From positions 1-64,000 of the forward strand of contig NZ_JAAGLU010000030.1 in NCBI RefSeq assembly GCF_010550245.1: DNA of 64,000 bases. The letters are read 5' to 3'. Origin of the DNA: Streptomyces sp. SID12501 (lineage in GTDB: Bacteria > Actinomycetota > Actinomycetes > Streptomycetales > Streptomycetaceae). Made by a program: the position numbers and the translations under genes. This document shows positions 52,110 through 59,755 of this stretch, in pieces. The notes below the pieces were generated by a model that saw nothing but the letters and a program-made list of their open reading frames with translations, made no database searches and had not been told where the DNA came from. Position 1 is the first letter of the stretch. The number at the start of each line of letters is the position of its first letter.

Positions 52110-52135
52110 CTGCGAACACGGCTTGACGTGGATCA
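52110..52135 (+). repeat. R6: right end of the insertion (right arm plus 9-bp core)
   Basis: CTGCGAACACGGCTTGA (52110-52126) is the right arm with two changes; CGTGGATCA (52127-52135) is identical to the core at the left end and continues into the DUF4291 gene. Confidence 0.9.
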
Positions 52136-52581
52136 AGCCCAGCTTTCTCTGGATGATGTACCGCTGCGGATGGGGCGCCAAGGAGGGCCAGGAGACCGTC
52201 CTGGCTGTGGAGATCACCCGTGAGGGATTCGAGTGGGCGCTGCGGCACGCGTGTCTGTCGCACTATGTGCCGGAACTGCATGCTGACCAGGCCGAGTGGA
52301 AGCGGCAGTTGAAGCACGCTCCGGCGCGGGTGCAATGGGATCCGGAGCGGGACCTGCACCTCGACCCCCTGCCCTACCGCTCGCTCCAGCTGGGGCTCGG
52401 GGGCGAGGCGGCGGAGCGGTATGCCGACGAGTGGATCGTCGGGATCGAGGACGTGACGCCGCTGGCCAAGCAGGTCCACGCGCATGTGCGTGTGGGCGAA
52501 CTGACAAGGGCAGCCGCGTTGTTGCCGGCGGAGCGGCCGTATCCGGTGGCGGAGAGGACTGTGTCGCGCCTGCGGGGATAG
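52124..52581 (+). pseudogene. DUF4291 gene, C-terminal part (interrupted)
   Basis: Reads TWIKPSFLWMMYRCGWGAKE, VLAVEITREGFEWALRHACL, ERDLHLDPLPYRSLQLGLGG, YADEWIVGIEDVTPLAKQ, to the stop. It continues the N-terminal part at 44739-44925 without loss or gain of a codon. It has no start of its own. About 40 of 50 compared residues match the intact reversed copy in the best stretches, so the two genes are paralogues. Confidence 0.9.
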
Positions 52582-52637
52582 GGCCGAGGGACAAGCTCAG
52601 TTCTGATGGGTAGTGGTCGGAAGGAGCAGCCTCTGAC

Positions 52638-53465
52638 TCACCTGGTCTGCCGCGCAGCCTGCCGCAAGGCGTCCGACACGGTGAGGAACAGGACGGCGTC
52701 CGGCACGGCCGCGACCGGCTCTCGGACCGGCTTGCGCTCACCGGTCACCACCACGCAGACGGTCGATCCCATCAGCTCGACCTCGCTGATCTTCTTCCAG
52801 TCCATGACGGTGCCCCCGTGCTCGAGTCCGGCCAGACTCACCGTGAACGGCCCGAACTCCACTCGCCCACCGGTCTCCAACAACGCGCCCAGTTCAACCA
52901 TTCGGACCGTGGCGTCCTCTTCGGCGATCCGGTTCTGGATCTCGACCCAGCTGTTCGCGATCAGGGCGCTGATTTCCTGAGCGTCAGGCGTGTCACCCGA
53001 CACCATGAAGTTGCCGGCGGGCATCTGGACGTACACGGAATGTGTAGTGGACATGGTGACCCCGTTGCGTACGAGGTCCGTCGCCTGACGCTGGCATCCG
53101 GTGATCTCGTCCCAGGCCCCGGCGATCGGTGGCTGCGAACCGTACTGGTAAACGACGCCGTTTTCGAAAACGGCACACCATACGACCGGTCTGAACCGTG
53201 CGACCAAGGGGACGGCAATCGCCCCGAGAAAGGTGCACGCGCCGAGGATGATGAAGAGGATCGCGTTCGTCCACTCACTCTCACCACTGATGACGAAGAA
53301 CATCATCACGCAGAACGCCGTGACGAGGAGGAGCATGAACGAGCCCCACCAGGACACCGCACTGGTCCGTGTGCGAAAGGCGTATCGACCGGCGCCGAGT
53401 TGCCGCGCCACAGCCGCGCCCGGCACGGTTTCCGGGATCTCGTCCCATAGATTTCTGGCCCCCAT
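52638..53465 (-). CDS. membrane protein of the DUF6585 type
   Basis: 275 aa. Cytoplasmic start (NLWDEIPETVPGAAVARQLG, AGRYAFRTRTSAVSWWG), two adjacent transmembrane helices (FMLLLVTAFCVMMFFVIS and AILFIILGACTFLGAIAVPL), then a soluble PH-like domain with WCAVFENGVVYQYG and WDEITGCQRQATD. It fits the DUF6585 description; the name is moderate confidence. ATG 53465 follows GGGAG by about 6 nt. It is outside the split gene but in the same accessory region. Confidence 0.72.
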   Translation of the reverse strand: MGARNLWDEIPETVPGAAVARQLGAGRYAFRTRTSAVSWWGSFMLLLVTAFCVMMFFVISGESEWTNAILFIILGACTFLGAIAVPLVARFRPVVWCAVFENGVVYQYGSQPPIAGAWDEITGCQRQATDLVRNGVTMSTTHSVYVQMPAGNFMVSGDTPDAQEISALIANSWVEIQNRIAEEDATVRMVELGALLETGGRVEFGPFTVSLAGLEHGGTVMDWKKISEVELMGSTVCVVVTGERKPVREPVAAVPDAVLFLTVSDALRQAARQTR

Positions 53466-53633
53466 CGACACTCCCGCCGCACGCTGATGTACCCCAACAG
53501 GCCTGCCAACAAGCTGAGTTGACGATCCAGAATGTCGTCGAGATGCTACGGTGTCCGGCTGGAAACCGGTAGACGATTGTCGCTCATCGTGGCGGGCCAT
53601 GCCCATGGCCGAGTTGTTCCCGTCGTCGCTGTG
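53466..53633. other. gene-free stretch left of a DUF4291 remnant
   Basis: Contains the promoter region of the minus-strand membrane-protein gene and decayed sequence; no supported gene. Confidence 0.4.
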
Positions 53634-53738
53634 ATCTGCACCTGCGGCCTCTGCCGTACCGTTCGCTTCAACTCGGGCTCCGCGGCGAGGCAGCGGAACG
53701 TTACGCGGACGAGCTACTGGCCGCGCTGCGCCCGTGAC
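53634..53738 (+). pseudogene. DUF4291 fragment (third copy)
   Basis: 35 codons reading DLHLRPLPYRSLQLGLRGEA and AERYADELLAALRP, then a stop. This matches residues about 140-170 of the DUF4291 proteins nearby (DLHLDPLPYRSLQLGLGGEA). Both ends are lost. It lies 1.05 kb downstream of the split copy. Confidence 0.8.
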
Positions 53739-53906
53739 CGACAAGAGCAGTACCTCGTGACCGCCGGCGAGCGGCAGGGTCGGACCCTGATCATCATGAA
53801 CGGCCCCAGCTACCGCCCAACAGGCGCCTGGAGAGCCTCACCAACGGGAACGGCGGGCCCCCGACCAAGCAGGAAATCAGGTGGACGCTGTCGGGATACT
53901 GGCGTC
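53739..53906 (+). other. gene-free stretch before the DUF1877 gene
   Basis: Open in one frame (QYLVTAGERQGRTLIIMNGP) without start or family resemblance; probably more decayed mobile or gene sequence. GATACT at 53894-53899 is 6-7 nt before the DUF1877 start and is its likely -10. Confidence 0.4.
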
Positions 53907-54431
53907 ATGGCCGTCACCCAGCAACTCGCCCGCGTCCCGGCGGAGTATCTTGCCGCCTGCCGTCAGTCAGCCGGAACATCGACCGATGGAGATCCCTGTT
54001 GGGATCCGCCGTCGGCGGACGTCCTGGACCTGGACTGGGCGCCGGCCGTGTTGGAACGGGCCTGCGAGCAGGCAGGTCTCGACGGCGTCCACCTGGATGC
54101 TCTTCGGCAGGCCACCGAGGGGGACCCGGTGATCGATCTCGGCTTCCTCAGCACGCACCCGCATGCCATTGGTGCCTTCGGACCGCCTCCCACGGCCCTT
54201 TCCGCAGCTCAAGTGGCCCGGGTCTCGGAACTGCTCGGTCAAATCGACCTTCCGGCCGTCCTGGCCGTCCTGCCGACCGAAGACACCGAGGCCGCTTCCG
54301 TGATCGGGCATGGGGCGGACAAGATCGTCGGTGACCCGAGGAAGTACCTGCTGAGGCACTTCAATGCCCTGCGCGAGTTCTACCTCGCCGCATCCCGACG
54401 GCACCTTCTCCTCGTGCTCTGGTGGGACTGA
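53907..54431 (+). CDS. DUF1877 (YfbM-like) family protein
   Basis: 174 aa: AVTQQLARVPAEYLAACRQS, DVLDLDWAPAVLERACEQAG, GFLSTHPHAIGAFGPPPTAL, KYLLRHFNALREFYLAASRR. The W at the start of helix 2 and the acidic face are typical of YfbM. The family is often found with toxin/immunity loci; function unproven. ATG 53907 is probably leaderless. Confidence 0.82.
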   Translation: MAVTQQLARVPAEYLAACRQSAGTSTDGDPCWDPPSADVLDLDWAPAVLERACEQAGLDGVHLDALRQATEGDPVIDLGFLSTHPHAIGAFGPPPTALSAAQVARVSELLGQIDLPAVLAVLPTEDTEAASVIGHGADKIVGDPRKYLLRHFNALREFYLAASRRHLLLVLWWD

Positions 54432-54481
54432 CCCGGGACTTCATGGCCAGGTGCGGAGCAACGCGATGCGGAGGTGCGTCC

Positions 54482-55225
54482 ATGAGTGGGTCGTTCGTCA
54501 CGGTGGTCACGGGTGGCAGTCGGGGGATCGGTGCCGCGGTCTGTCTGCGGCTCGCGGCGGACGGTCATGACGTCGCGGTGGGGTATGTGCGGGACGTCCG
54601 GGCCGCCGAGTCGGTCGCGACGAGGGTGCGGGAGGCGGGGTCGCGGTGTGTGACCGTGCGGGTCGACACCTCGGTCGAGGCGGAGGTGGACCGGCTGTTC
54701 GACACGGTGGAGGAGCGGCTCGGGCCGGTCACGGGGCTGGTGAACAACGCAGGGGTGACCGGGCCGTTGGGCAGGCTCGCCGACGCCGACCCCGTTGATC
54801 TGCGGCGCGTGGTGGACGTCAACCTGCTGGGCACGCTGCTGTGTTCGCGCCGGGCCGCGCGTTCCATGACGGCTCGGGGCACCGGCGTGATCGTGAACGT
54901 CTCCTCGGCGGCTGCCACCCTCGGCAGCCCCGGTGACTATGTGCACTACGCGGCGACCAAGGCGGCCGTCGACGCGCTCACCGTTGGCCTGGCGAAGGAA
55001 CTCGGTCCGGACGGCGTCCGCGTCAACGCGGTGGCGCCGGGAATCGTCGACACCGAGATGCACGCGACGATGGGCGACCCGGGCCGGGCGGAACGCGTGT
55101 CCCCGACGATTCCGCTCCGCAGACCGGGGCTGGCCGGCGAAGTCGCGGCGGCCATCGCCTGGTTGATGTCCGCGGAGGCCTCGTACACGACGGGCGCGGT
55201 GCTGCGGGTGTCGGGCGGGCGGTGA
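54482..55225 (+). CDS. short-chain dehydrogenase/reductase
   Basis: 247 aa classical SDR: VVTGGSRGIGAAVCLRLA, VNNAGVTGPLG, NVSSAAATLGSPGDYVHYAATKAAVD (catalytic S, YxxxK), and PGIVDTEMHATMGDPGRAER, typical of glucose- or 3-oxoacyl-type reductases. ATG 54482 follows GGAGGT by 6 nt. It marks the return to core-like DNA. Confidence 0.92.
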   Translation: MSGSFVTVVTGGSRGIGAAVCLRLAADGHDVAVGYVRDVRAAESVATRVREAGSRCVTVRVDTSVEAEVDRLFDTVEERLGPVTGLVNNAGVTGPLGRLADADPVDLRRVVDVNLLGTLLCSRRAARSMTARGTGVIVNVSSAAATLGSPGDYVHYAATKAAVDALTVGLAKELGPDGVRVNAVAPGIVDTEMHATMGDPGRAERVSPTIPLRRPGLAGEVAAAIAWLMSAEASYTTGAVLRVSGGR

Positions 55226-55321
55226 CGCTGTGTCGCCGGAAAGAGGGAGGGAGGAGGCGTGTGAGGCAGTGGTGCGGGGGAGGGCGACAGGCGTCCTGCC
55301 CTCCTGGCGTCCGCCTCGCGG

Positions 55322-55501
55322 TCAGGCGGCCTCGGTGATCTCGCCGCGTATCGCCGCCGCCCACTTGACCACCAACAGCTCGTACTCCTCCCGCTCTTGG
55401 GCCGAGAGGGTTCCGCCCGCGCGGAGCCAGAGCGCACGGATCTGCTCGTTCAACGACGCAGCAGACCGCACGGAACCAGGGGCCAGGGAATCGGGGGACA
55501 T
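55322..55501 (-). CDS. small conserved protein
   Basis: 59 aa: SPDSLAPGSVRSAASLNEQIRALWLRAGGTLSAQEREEYELLVVKWAAAIRGEITEAA (start ATG 55501), of two amphipathic helices. Small actinomycete proteins of this kind are common; family not recognised. The start is leaderless, with TACGCT 7 nt upstream. The promoter resembles the DNA-damage motif but with two mismatches. Confidence 0.7.
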   Translation of the reverse strand: MSPDSLAPGSVRSAASLNEQIRALWLRAGGTLSAQEREEYELLVVKWAAAIRGEITEAA

Positions 55502-55508
55502 GCGCACC

Positions 55509-55531
55509 AGCGTAGGCGCAAGGACTGACAC
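55509..55531 (-). promoter_or_regulatory. weak DNA-damage-type promoter before the 59-aa gene
   Basis: On the minus strand GTGTCAGTC, 8 bases, TACGCT. It differs from TTGTCAGTG-N8-TAnnnT at the first and last bases of the upstream block; spacing is exact. Confidence 0.45.
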
Positions 55532-55610
55532 TGCGCTACCAGGTGGCTACTCGTACGGTATGTGGTTGGTCACGGTCGGATGATCTTCCGCCGTGTGGGT
55601 GGTCAGGGCG

Positions 55611-56486
55611 TCAGCCCGAGGACTCCGCCGCGTGCGGGCTCAGGGCGCCCGTGGCCACCAGGGCGATGATCACGATGCCGAGCACGACGCGGTAGTAGAC
55701 GAACGGCATGAACGACTTGGTCGAGATGAACTTCATGAACCATGCGATCACCGCGTAGCCGACCGCGAAGGCGATCACCGTCGCGAAAGCCGTCGGGCCC
55801 CAGGAGACGTGGCCGCCCTCCGACGCGTCCTTGAGCTCGAACACGCCCGAGGCGAGGACGGCCGGCATGGCCAGCAGGAAGGAGTAACGGGCCGCCGCCT
55901 CACGCGTGTAGCCCATGAACAGGCCGCCGCTGATGGTCGCGCCGGACCGGGAGACGCCGGGGACCAGGGCCATCGCCTGGCACAGGCCGTAGATCAGACC
56001 GTCCCGTACGTTCAGGTCCTTGAGGCCCTTGCGCTCCTTGGCCGCCCGGTGCTTTCCGCCGGTCTCGTCGCGTGCCGCGAGGCGGTCGGCGACGCCGATG
56101 ACGATGCCCATCACGATCAGCATCGTCGCGGTGACCCGCAGATCCCGGAACGGCCCCTCGATCTGGTCCTTGAGCGTGACCCCGAGGACGCCGATCGGAA
56201 TCGAGCCGACGATCACCAGCCAGCCCATCACCGCGTCGTGGTCGCTGCGCATCGCCTTGTCGGTGAGCGAGCGGAACCATGCCGAAAGGATCCGCCCGAC
56301 GTCCTTGCGGAAGTAGATCAGCACCGCCGCTTCCGTACCCAGCTGGGTGATCGCGGTGAAGGCGGCACCCGGGTCCTCCCAGCCGGAGAACGCGGCCGTC
56401 AGGCGCAGGTGCGCGCTGGAGGACACGGGGAGGAACTCGGTCAGCCCCTGGACGAGTCCGAGGATGAGGGATTCAAACCAAGACAT
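55611..56486 (-). CDS. uppP: undecaprenyl-diphosphate phosphatase (BacA/UppP)
   Basis: 291 aa with about eight membrane segments. Recycles the lipid carrier for cell-wall synthesis and gives bacitracin resistance. Motifs: QGLTEFLPVSSSAHLRL (catalytic E and SSS) and LVPGVSRSGATISGGL with the catalytic arginine. ATG 56486 begins the conserved MSWFESLILGLVQG. Single gene. Confidence 0.96.
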   Translation of the reverse strand: MSWFESLILGLVQGLTEFLPVSSSAHLRLTAAFSGWEDPGAAFTAITQLGTEAAVLIYFRKDVGRILSAWFRSLTDKAMRSDHDAVMGWLVIVGSIPIGVLGVTLKDQIEGPFRDLRVTATMLIVMGIVIGVADRLAARDETGGKHRAAKERKGLKDLNVRDGLIYGLCQAMALVPGVSRSGATISGGLFMGYTREAAARYSFLLAMPAVLASGVFELKDASEGGHVSWGPTAFATVIAFAVGYAVIAWFMKFISTKSFMPFVYYRVVLGIVIIALVATGALSPHAAESSG

Positions 56487-56707
56487 GAAGTTACGTGGTC
56501 CAAGCGCTGATCGTGGAAGGGCCGACGGACACACCGGGCCGTCGCGCGCGACAGCGAAGGACGGCGGAGATCAGGTGTGTTGGAGGCAGCCTAGCGGCCC
56601 CCGGTGACAGGCCGAGCACAGGGGCTGGGGTCAAGGGGTGGTAAAGGGCCAGGTTCTCCGTATTGCTCACCCGCGCAGTCCGTCCCGTGGACACCGCCGA
56701 CGTGGTG

Positions 56708-56735
56708 TTGACCGACCGCTCGGACGGAACATACT
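56708..56735 (+). promoter_or_regulatory. promoter of the sugar-type operon
   Basis: TTGACC (56708-56713), 16-bp spacer, CATACT (56730-56735). Good match to the RpoD/HrdB type; start near 56742. Confidence 0.75.
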
Positions 56736-56746
56736 TTGCAGCGAAG

Positions 56747-56760
56747 AGAAAGCGCTTGCT
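56747..56760 (+). promoter_or_regulatory. LacI-type operator
   Basis: GAAAGCGCTTGC contains the perfect palindrome AAGCGCTT (56750-56757) at about +9 to +16, the usual place for a LacI-family repressor. No LacI gene is in the window. Confidence 0.7.
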
Positions 56761-56835
56761 GCCCCCGGGGTGTCCGGAGCCATCACGCGTTGGCCCACGT
56801 CAGTCATCGCGTCCGATGGAGTGCTGATCACGTAC

Positions 56836-58089
56836 ATGACCACACCCGCAACCAGTCCCGGCACCGTCGCCACCTCCCCGGGGCAGCCCCCGGCCGGCGG
56901 CGCTCCCGCCGACCTCACCTCACTCGCCCCGCTCCCGCCGCTCACCGGCCGTCGTATCCGGGCCGCCGTCATCGGGGCGGGCGCCATCGGGCGTGGGTCG
57001 CATCTGCCGGCGCTCGCCCAACTGGCCGACGAGGGCGAGACGGAGGTCGTCGCCGCCGTCGACATCGACGCCGACGCGGTGAAGGCGTTCTGCGCGGAGA
57101 GCGGGATTCCGCACGGGTACACCGACCTGGAGCAGATGCTCCGGGAACAGCGGCCCGACCTGGTGACCATCTGTACGCCGCCCACCCTGCACCGCGAGCA
57201 GACCGTGGCCGCGCTGCGCGCAGGGACCTGGGTGTGGTGCGAGAAGCCGCCGGTGCCGACGCTCGCCGACTTCGACGCCATCGAGGCGGAGGAGGGGCTC
57301 GGGGGCGGCCCGTACGCCTCGATCGTCTTCCAGCACCGCTTCGGTTCCGCCTCCACCCACGTACGGCGACTGCTCGCCGAGGGGGCGCTGGGCCGGCCGC
57401 TCGTGGTGCACTGCCAGACCACCTGGTACCGCGACACCGCCTACTACGCCGTGCCCTGGCGCGGGCGCTGGGAGACGGAGGGCGGCGGGCCCGCGATGGG
57501 GCACGGCATCCACCAGATGGATCTGCTGCTGGATCTGCTCGGGCCGTGGAGCGAGGTGCGGGGCATGGCCGGACGGCTCGTGCACGACGTCGAGACCGAG
57601 GACGTCTCCACCGCGCTCGTCCGGTTCGCCAACGGCGCGCTGGCGACCGTCGTCAACAGCGTGCTCAGCCCCGACGAGGTCAGCCGTATCCGCATCGACT
57701 GCGAGCGCGCCACCGTCGAACTCACCCATCTGTACGGGCACAGCAACGCCGACTGGACCATCACCCCGGCGCCTGGCGTGCCGGAGGCGGAGGTGGCCGC
57801 CTGGCGTGACTTCGGGGCGGATGTACCGAGTTCGCACCTCGCGCAGTTGCGCGAGCTGGTCGCCAGCATGCGCGCCGGGGAACGGCCGCGCAGCAGCGGG
57901 GCGGACGGGCGGACCAGCCTGGAACTGATCACCGCGCTGTACAAGTCCGCCTTCACGGACACGACCGTCAGGGCCGGCGACATCGGCCCGGGCGATCCCT
58001 ATTACGCCGCGCTGCACGGCGGTGCGCCCGGCTGGGCGCCCGCGACGGAGGATGGTCCCGAGTCCGTTACCGAGGAGGCGTCCGCGTGA
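56836..58089 (+). CDS. Gfo/Idh/MocA family oxidoreductase of the sugar-type operon
   Basis: 417 aa. Rossmann motif VIGAGAIGRGSHLPALAQLA, CTPPTLHREQTVAALRAGTWVWCEKPP (EKP lysine), then HRFGSASTHVRRLL and GHGIHQMDLLLDLLGPWSEV, the conserved GxxxHxxD region that holds the catalytic histidine. ATG 56836 gives a 40-residue Ala/Pro-rich leader before the fold. First gene of a three-gene operon under a LacI-type operator, so a sugar or polyol substrate is likely. Confidence 0.9.
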   Translation: MTTPATSPGTVATSPGQPPAGGAPADLTSLAPLPPLTGRRIRAAVIGAGAIGRGSHLPALAQLADEGETEVVAAVDIDADAVKAFCAESGIPHGYTDLEQMLREQRPDLVTICTPPTLHREQTVAALRAGTWVWCEKPPVPTLADFDAIEAEEGLGGGPYASIVFQHRFGSASTHVRRLLAEGALGRPLVVHCQTTWYRDTAYYAVPWRGRWETEGGGPAMGHGIHQMDLLLDLLGPWSEVRGMAGRLVHDVETEDVSTALVRFANGALATVVNSVLSPDEVSRIRIDCERATVELTHLYGHSNADWTITPAPGVPEAEVAAWRDFGADVPSSHLAQLRELVASMRAGERPRSSGADGRTSLELITALYKSAFTDTTVRAGDIGPGDPYYAALHGGAPGWAPATEDGPESVTEEASA

Positions 58090-59021
58090 CCACGTCCACC
58101 GACCTGCGCATCGTCCACGCGCACGGCGACCGCATCACCGTGACCGAACCCGTCACCGGGGTCGAGCTGTTCAGTTACGTGTACGGGGCGGAGGCGGCCT
58201 GGGAGGCGCCGAAGCCGTATCTGCACCCGGTCCGGACGCTCGCCGGCAACGTCGTCACCGACTACCGGCCCAACGACCACCGCTGGCACAAGGGCCTCCA
58301 GCTGACGGCCTCGCACCTGTCCGGGGCGAACCTGTGGGGCGGCAACTCCTATGTGCACGGAGAGGGATATCTCGCTCTCCCCGAGCGCGTCGGCTCGATG
58401 GCCCACGTCGGCTTCGACGAGGTCGCCTCGGACGCGGGCCGGGTCGTCATCGCGGAGCGGCTCACCTGGCACCCGTACAGCGGGGAGCTGTGGGCGGAGG
58501 AGTCGCGGCGGGTCGAGGTGCACGACGTCGATCCGGCGGCGGGTTCCTGGGCGCTGACCTGGACGAGCGCGATCACCAACCGGCGCGACGAGCCGCTGCT
58601 CTTCGGGAGCCCCACCACCGCCGGGCGCGAGGGGGCGGGCTACACCGGCCTGTTCTGGCGCGGCCCGCGCGCCTTCCGGGACGGGCGCGTCCTCGGCCCC
58701 GAATCCGAGGGGCCGGGACTGATGGGCGAGCAGGCACCGTGGCTGGCGTACTCCGGCGAGTTCGACGGCGCCGACGGGCACGGCACCCTGGTGTTCGTAC
58801 ACGCGCCCGAGAACGACCATCTGGGGGCCGAGGGCGCGCATCCTGCCCACTGGTTCGTGCGCAACGAGCCGTTCGCCGCCGTCGCCCCCTCCTGGGCCTT
58901 CTACGACGAACTGGAGCTCGCGCCCGGCGACACGCTCACCCGTCGCTACCGGGTCGTCGTCGCCGACGGGGAGTGGGAGCGAGAGGGCGTCGTCAAGTAC
59001 CTGGAGGAGCACCCGTGGTGA
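58086..59021 (+). CDS. DUF6807 (PmoA-related) family protein
   Basis: 311 aa. LAGNVVTDYRPNDHRWHKGL, ASHLSGANLWGGNSYVHGEG, ITNRRDEPLLFGSPTT, TGLFWRGPRAFRDG and the AENDHLGAEGAHPAHWFVRN region fit the family annotated as methane oxygenase PmoA in older databases, a misnomer: members sit in sugar catabolic operons. Probable metal-binding histidines are in NDHRWHKG. GTG 58086 overlaps the Gfo/Idh stop by four bases. Confidence 0.88.
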   Translation: MTTSTDLRIVHAHGDRITVTEPVTGVELFSYVYGAEAAWEAPKPYLHPVRTLAGNVVTDYRPNDHRWHKGLQLTASHLSGANLWGGNSYVHGEGYLALPERVGSMAHVGFDEVASDAGRVVIAERLTWHPYSGELWAEESRRVEVHDVDPAAGSWALTWTSAITNRRDEPLLFGSPTTAGREGAGYTGLFWRGPRAFRDGRVLGPESEGPGLMGEQAPWLAYSGEFDGADGHGTLVFVHAPENDHLGAEGAHPAHWFVRNEPFAAVAPSWAFYDELELAPGDTLTRRYRVVVADGEWEREGVVKYLEEHPW

Positions 59022-59749
59022 GTGCGGGACCTGACGGGACGGCCTTCGCGGGGCTGCCCGGCGGTGTCGCCGTCTCGCACCTCGCCGTCTACGACTGGCC
59101 GGCAGTCGACGGGGTGTGCGGCGGAACTCCCCATATGCATCTGACCTGTTCGGAGGCGTACGTCGTCACGGGCGGGCGGGGCGCTGTGCAGACGCTCACG
59201 ACGTCCGGGTACGAGGTGACGCCGCTCGCGCCCGGTACGGTCGCCTGGTTCACGCCGGGCACCATCCACCGGCTGGTCGACGAGGACGAACTGCGCATCA
59301 CCGTCCTGATGCAGAACAGCGGGCTGCCGGAGGCAGGGGACGCCGTGCTCACGCTGCCGCCGCGCTACCTGACCGACCCGGATACGTACGCCGCCGCGAC
59401 CGTGATCCCGGCCGACGTGCCGGTGGCCGAGCAGGAGCGGATCGCGCGGGCCCGGCGCGACCTCGCGCTTGAGGGGTTCCGGGCGCTGCGGGACGCGGAG
59501 GGGCCGGAGGCCCTGGCCGCCTTCCACGAGGCCGCGGCCTCTCTCGTACGGCCCCGTCTCGCCGACTGGCGCGAGCGCTGGCGGCGCGGCGCCGAGGCGG
59601 CGGCCAGGGCGACGGGCGGCCAGCTCGACCGGCTGGAACGGGGCGACACGTCCCACCTCGCGGAGGCCGTCGTACGGGCCGAACAGCCTTCGGCGCACGG
59701 GAAGTTCGGGATGTGCGGGCGGCTGGACGTGTACCGGTGCACCCCTTGA
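59018..59749 (+). CDS. cupin domain protein
   Basis: 243 aa. Single cupin: MHLTCSEAYVVTGGRGAVQT, then LAPGTVAWFTPGTIHRLVDED with the metal-site histidine in GTIHRL. The C-terminal helical part (LADWRERWRRGAEAAARATG) is Arg/Ala-rich. GTG 59018 overlaps the DUF6807 stop, with GGAGGAG upstream. Probably an isomerase or sugar-sensing partner of the operon. Tail-to-tail with the VTT gene, 6 nt apart. Confidence 0.85.
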   Translation: MSAGPDGTAFAGLPGGVAVSHLAVYDWPAVDGVCGGTPHMHLTCSEAYVVTGGRGAVQTLTTSGYEVTPLAPGTVAWFTPGTIHRLVDEDELRITVLMQNSGLPEAGDAVLTLPPRYLTDPDTYAAATVIPADVPVAEQERIARARRDLALEGFRALRDAEGPEALAAFHEAAASLVRPRLADWRERWRRGAEAAARATGGQLDRLERGDTSHLAEAVVRAEQPSAHGKFGMCGRLDVYRCTP

Positions 59750-59755
59750 GAGGGA

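Larger units (their letters stand above)
44926..52126. mobile_element. 7.2-kb cassette array inserted in a DUF4291 gene
   Basis: The element begins with TCAAGCCGCGTTCACAG and ends with CTGCGAACACGGCTTGA, which are 17-bp terminal inverted repeats with two mismatches. The flanking 9 bp CGTGGATCA are identical on both sides. Inside are four whole palindromes (45865, 46705, 48546, 49989) made of right arm, 9-bp core and left arm, plus one decayed right-arm copy (47551). They divide it into five or six units of about 0.8-2.1 kb, each with one to three small genes on either strand. No complete transposase or integrase is present; a transposase fragment lies near the right end. Either tandem terminal-repeat transposons or circular-cassette integration could explain it. 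Confidence 0.75.

Noticed and set aside
44917..52135. CRISPR array
   Set aside because: The repeats are 43 bp palindromes 0.8-2.1 kb apart with coding DNA between; CRISPR spacers are 25-45 bp. No cas gene is present.
44917..52135. Classical integron
   Set aside because: There is no IntI-type integrase in the window, no GTTRRRY core, and cassette genes lie on both strands. A related mechanism cannot be excluded, so only the name is rejected.
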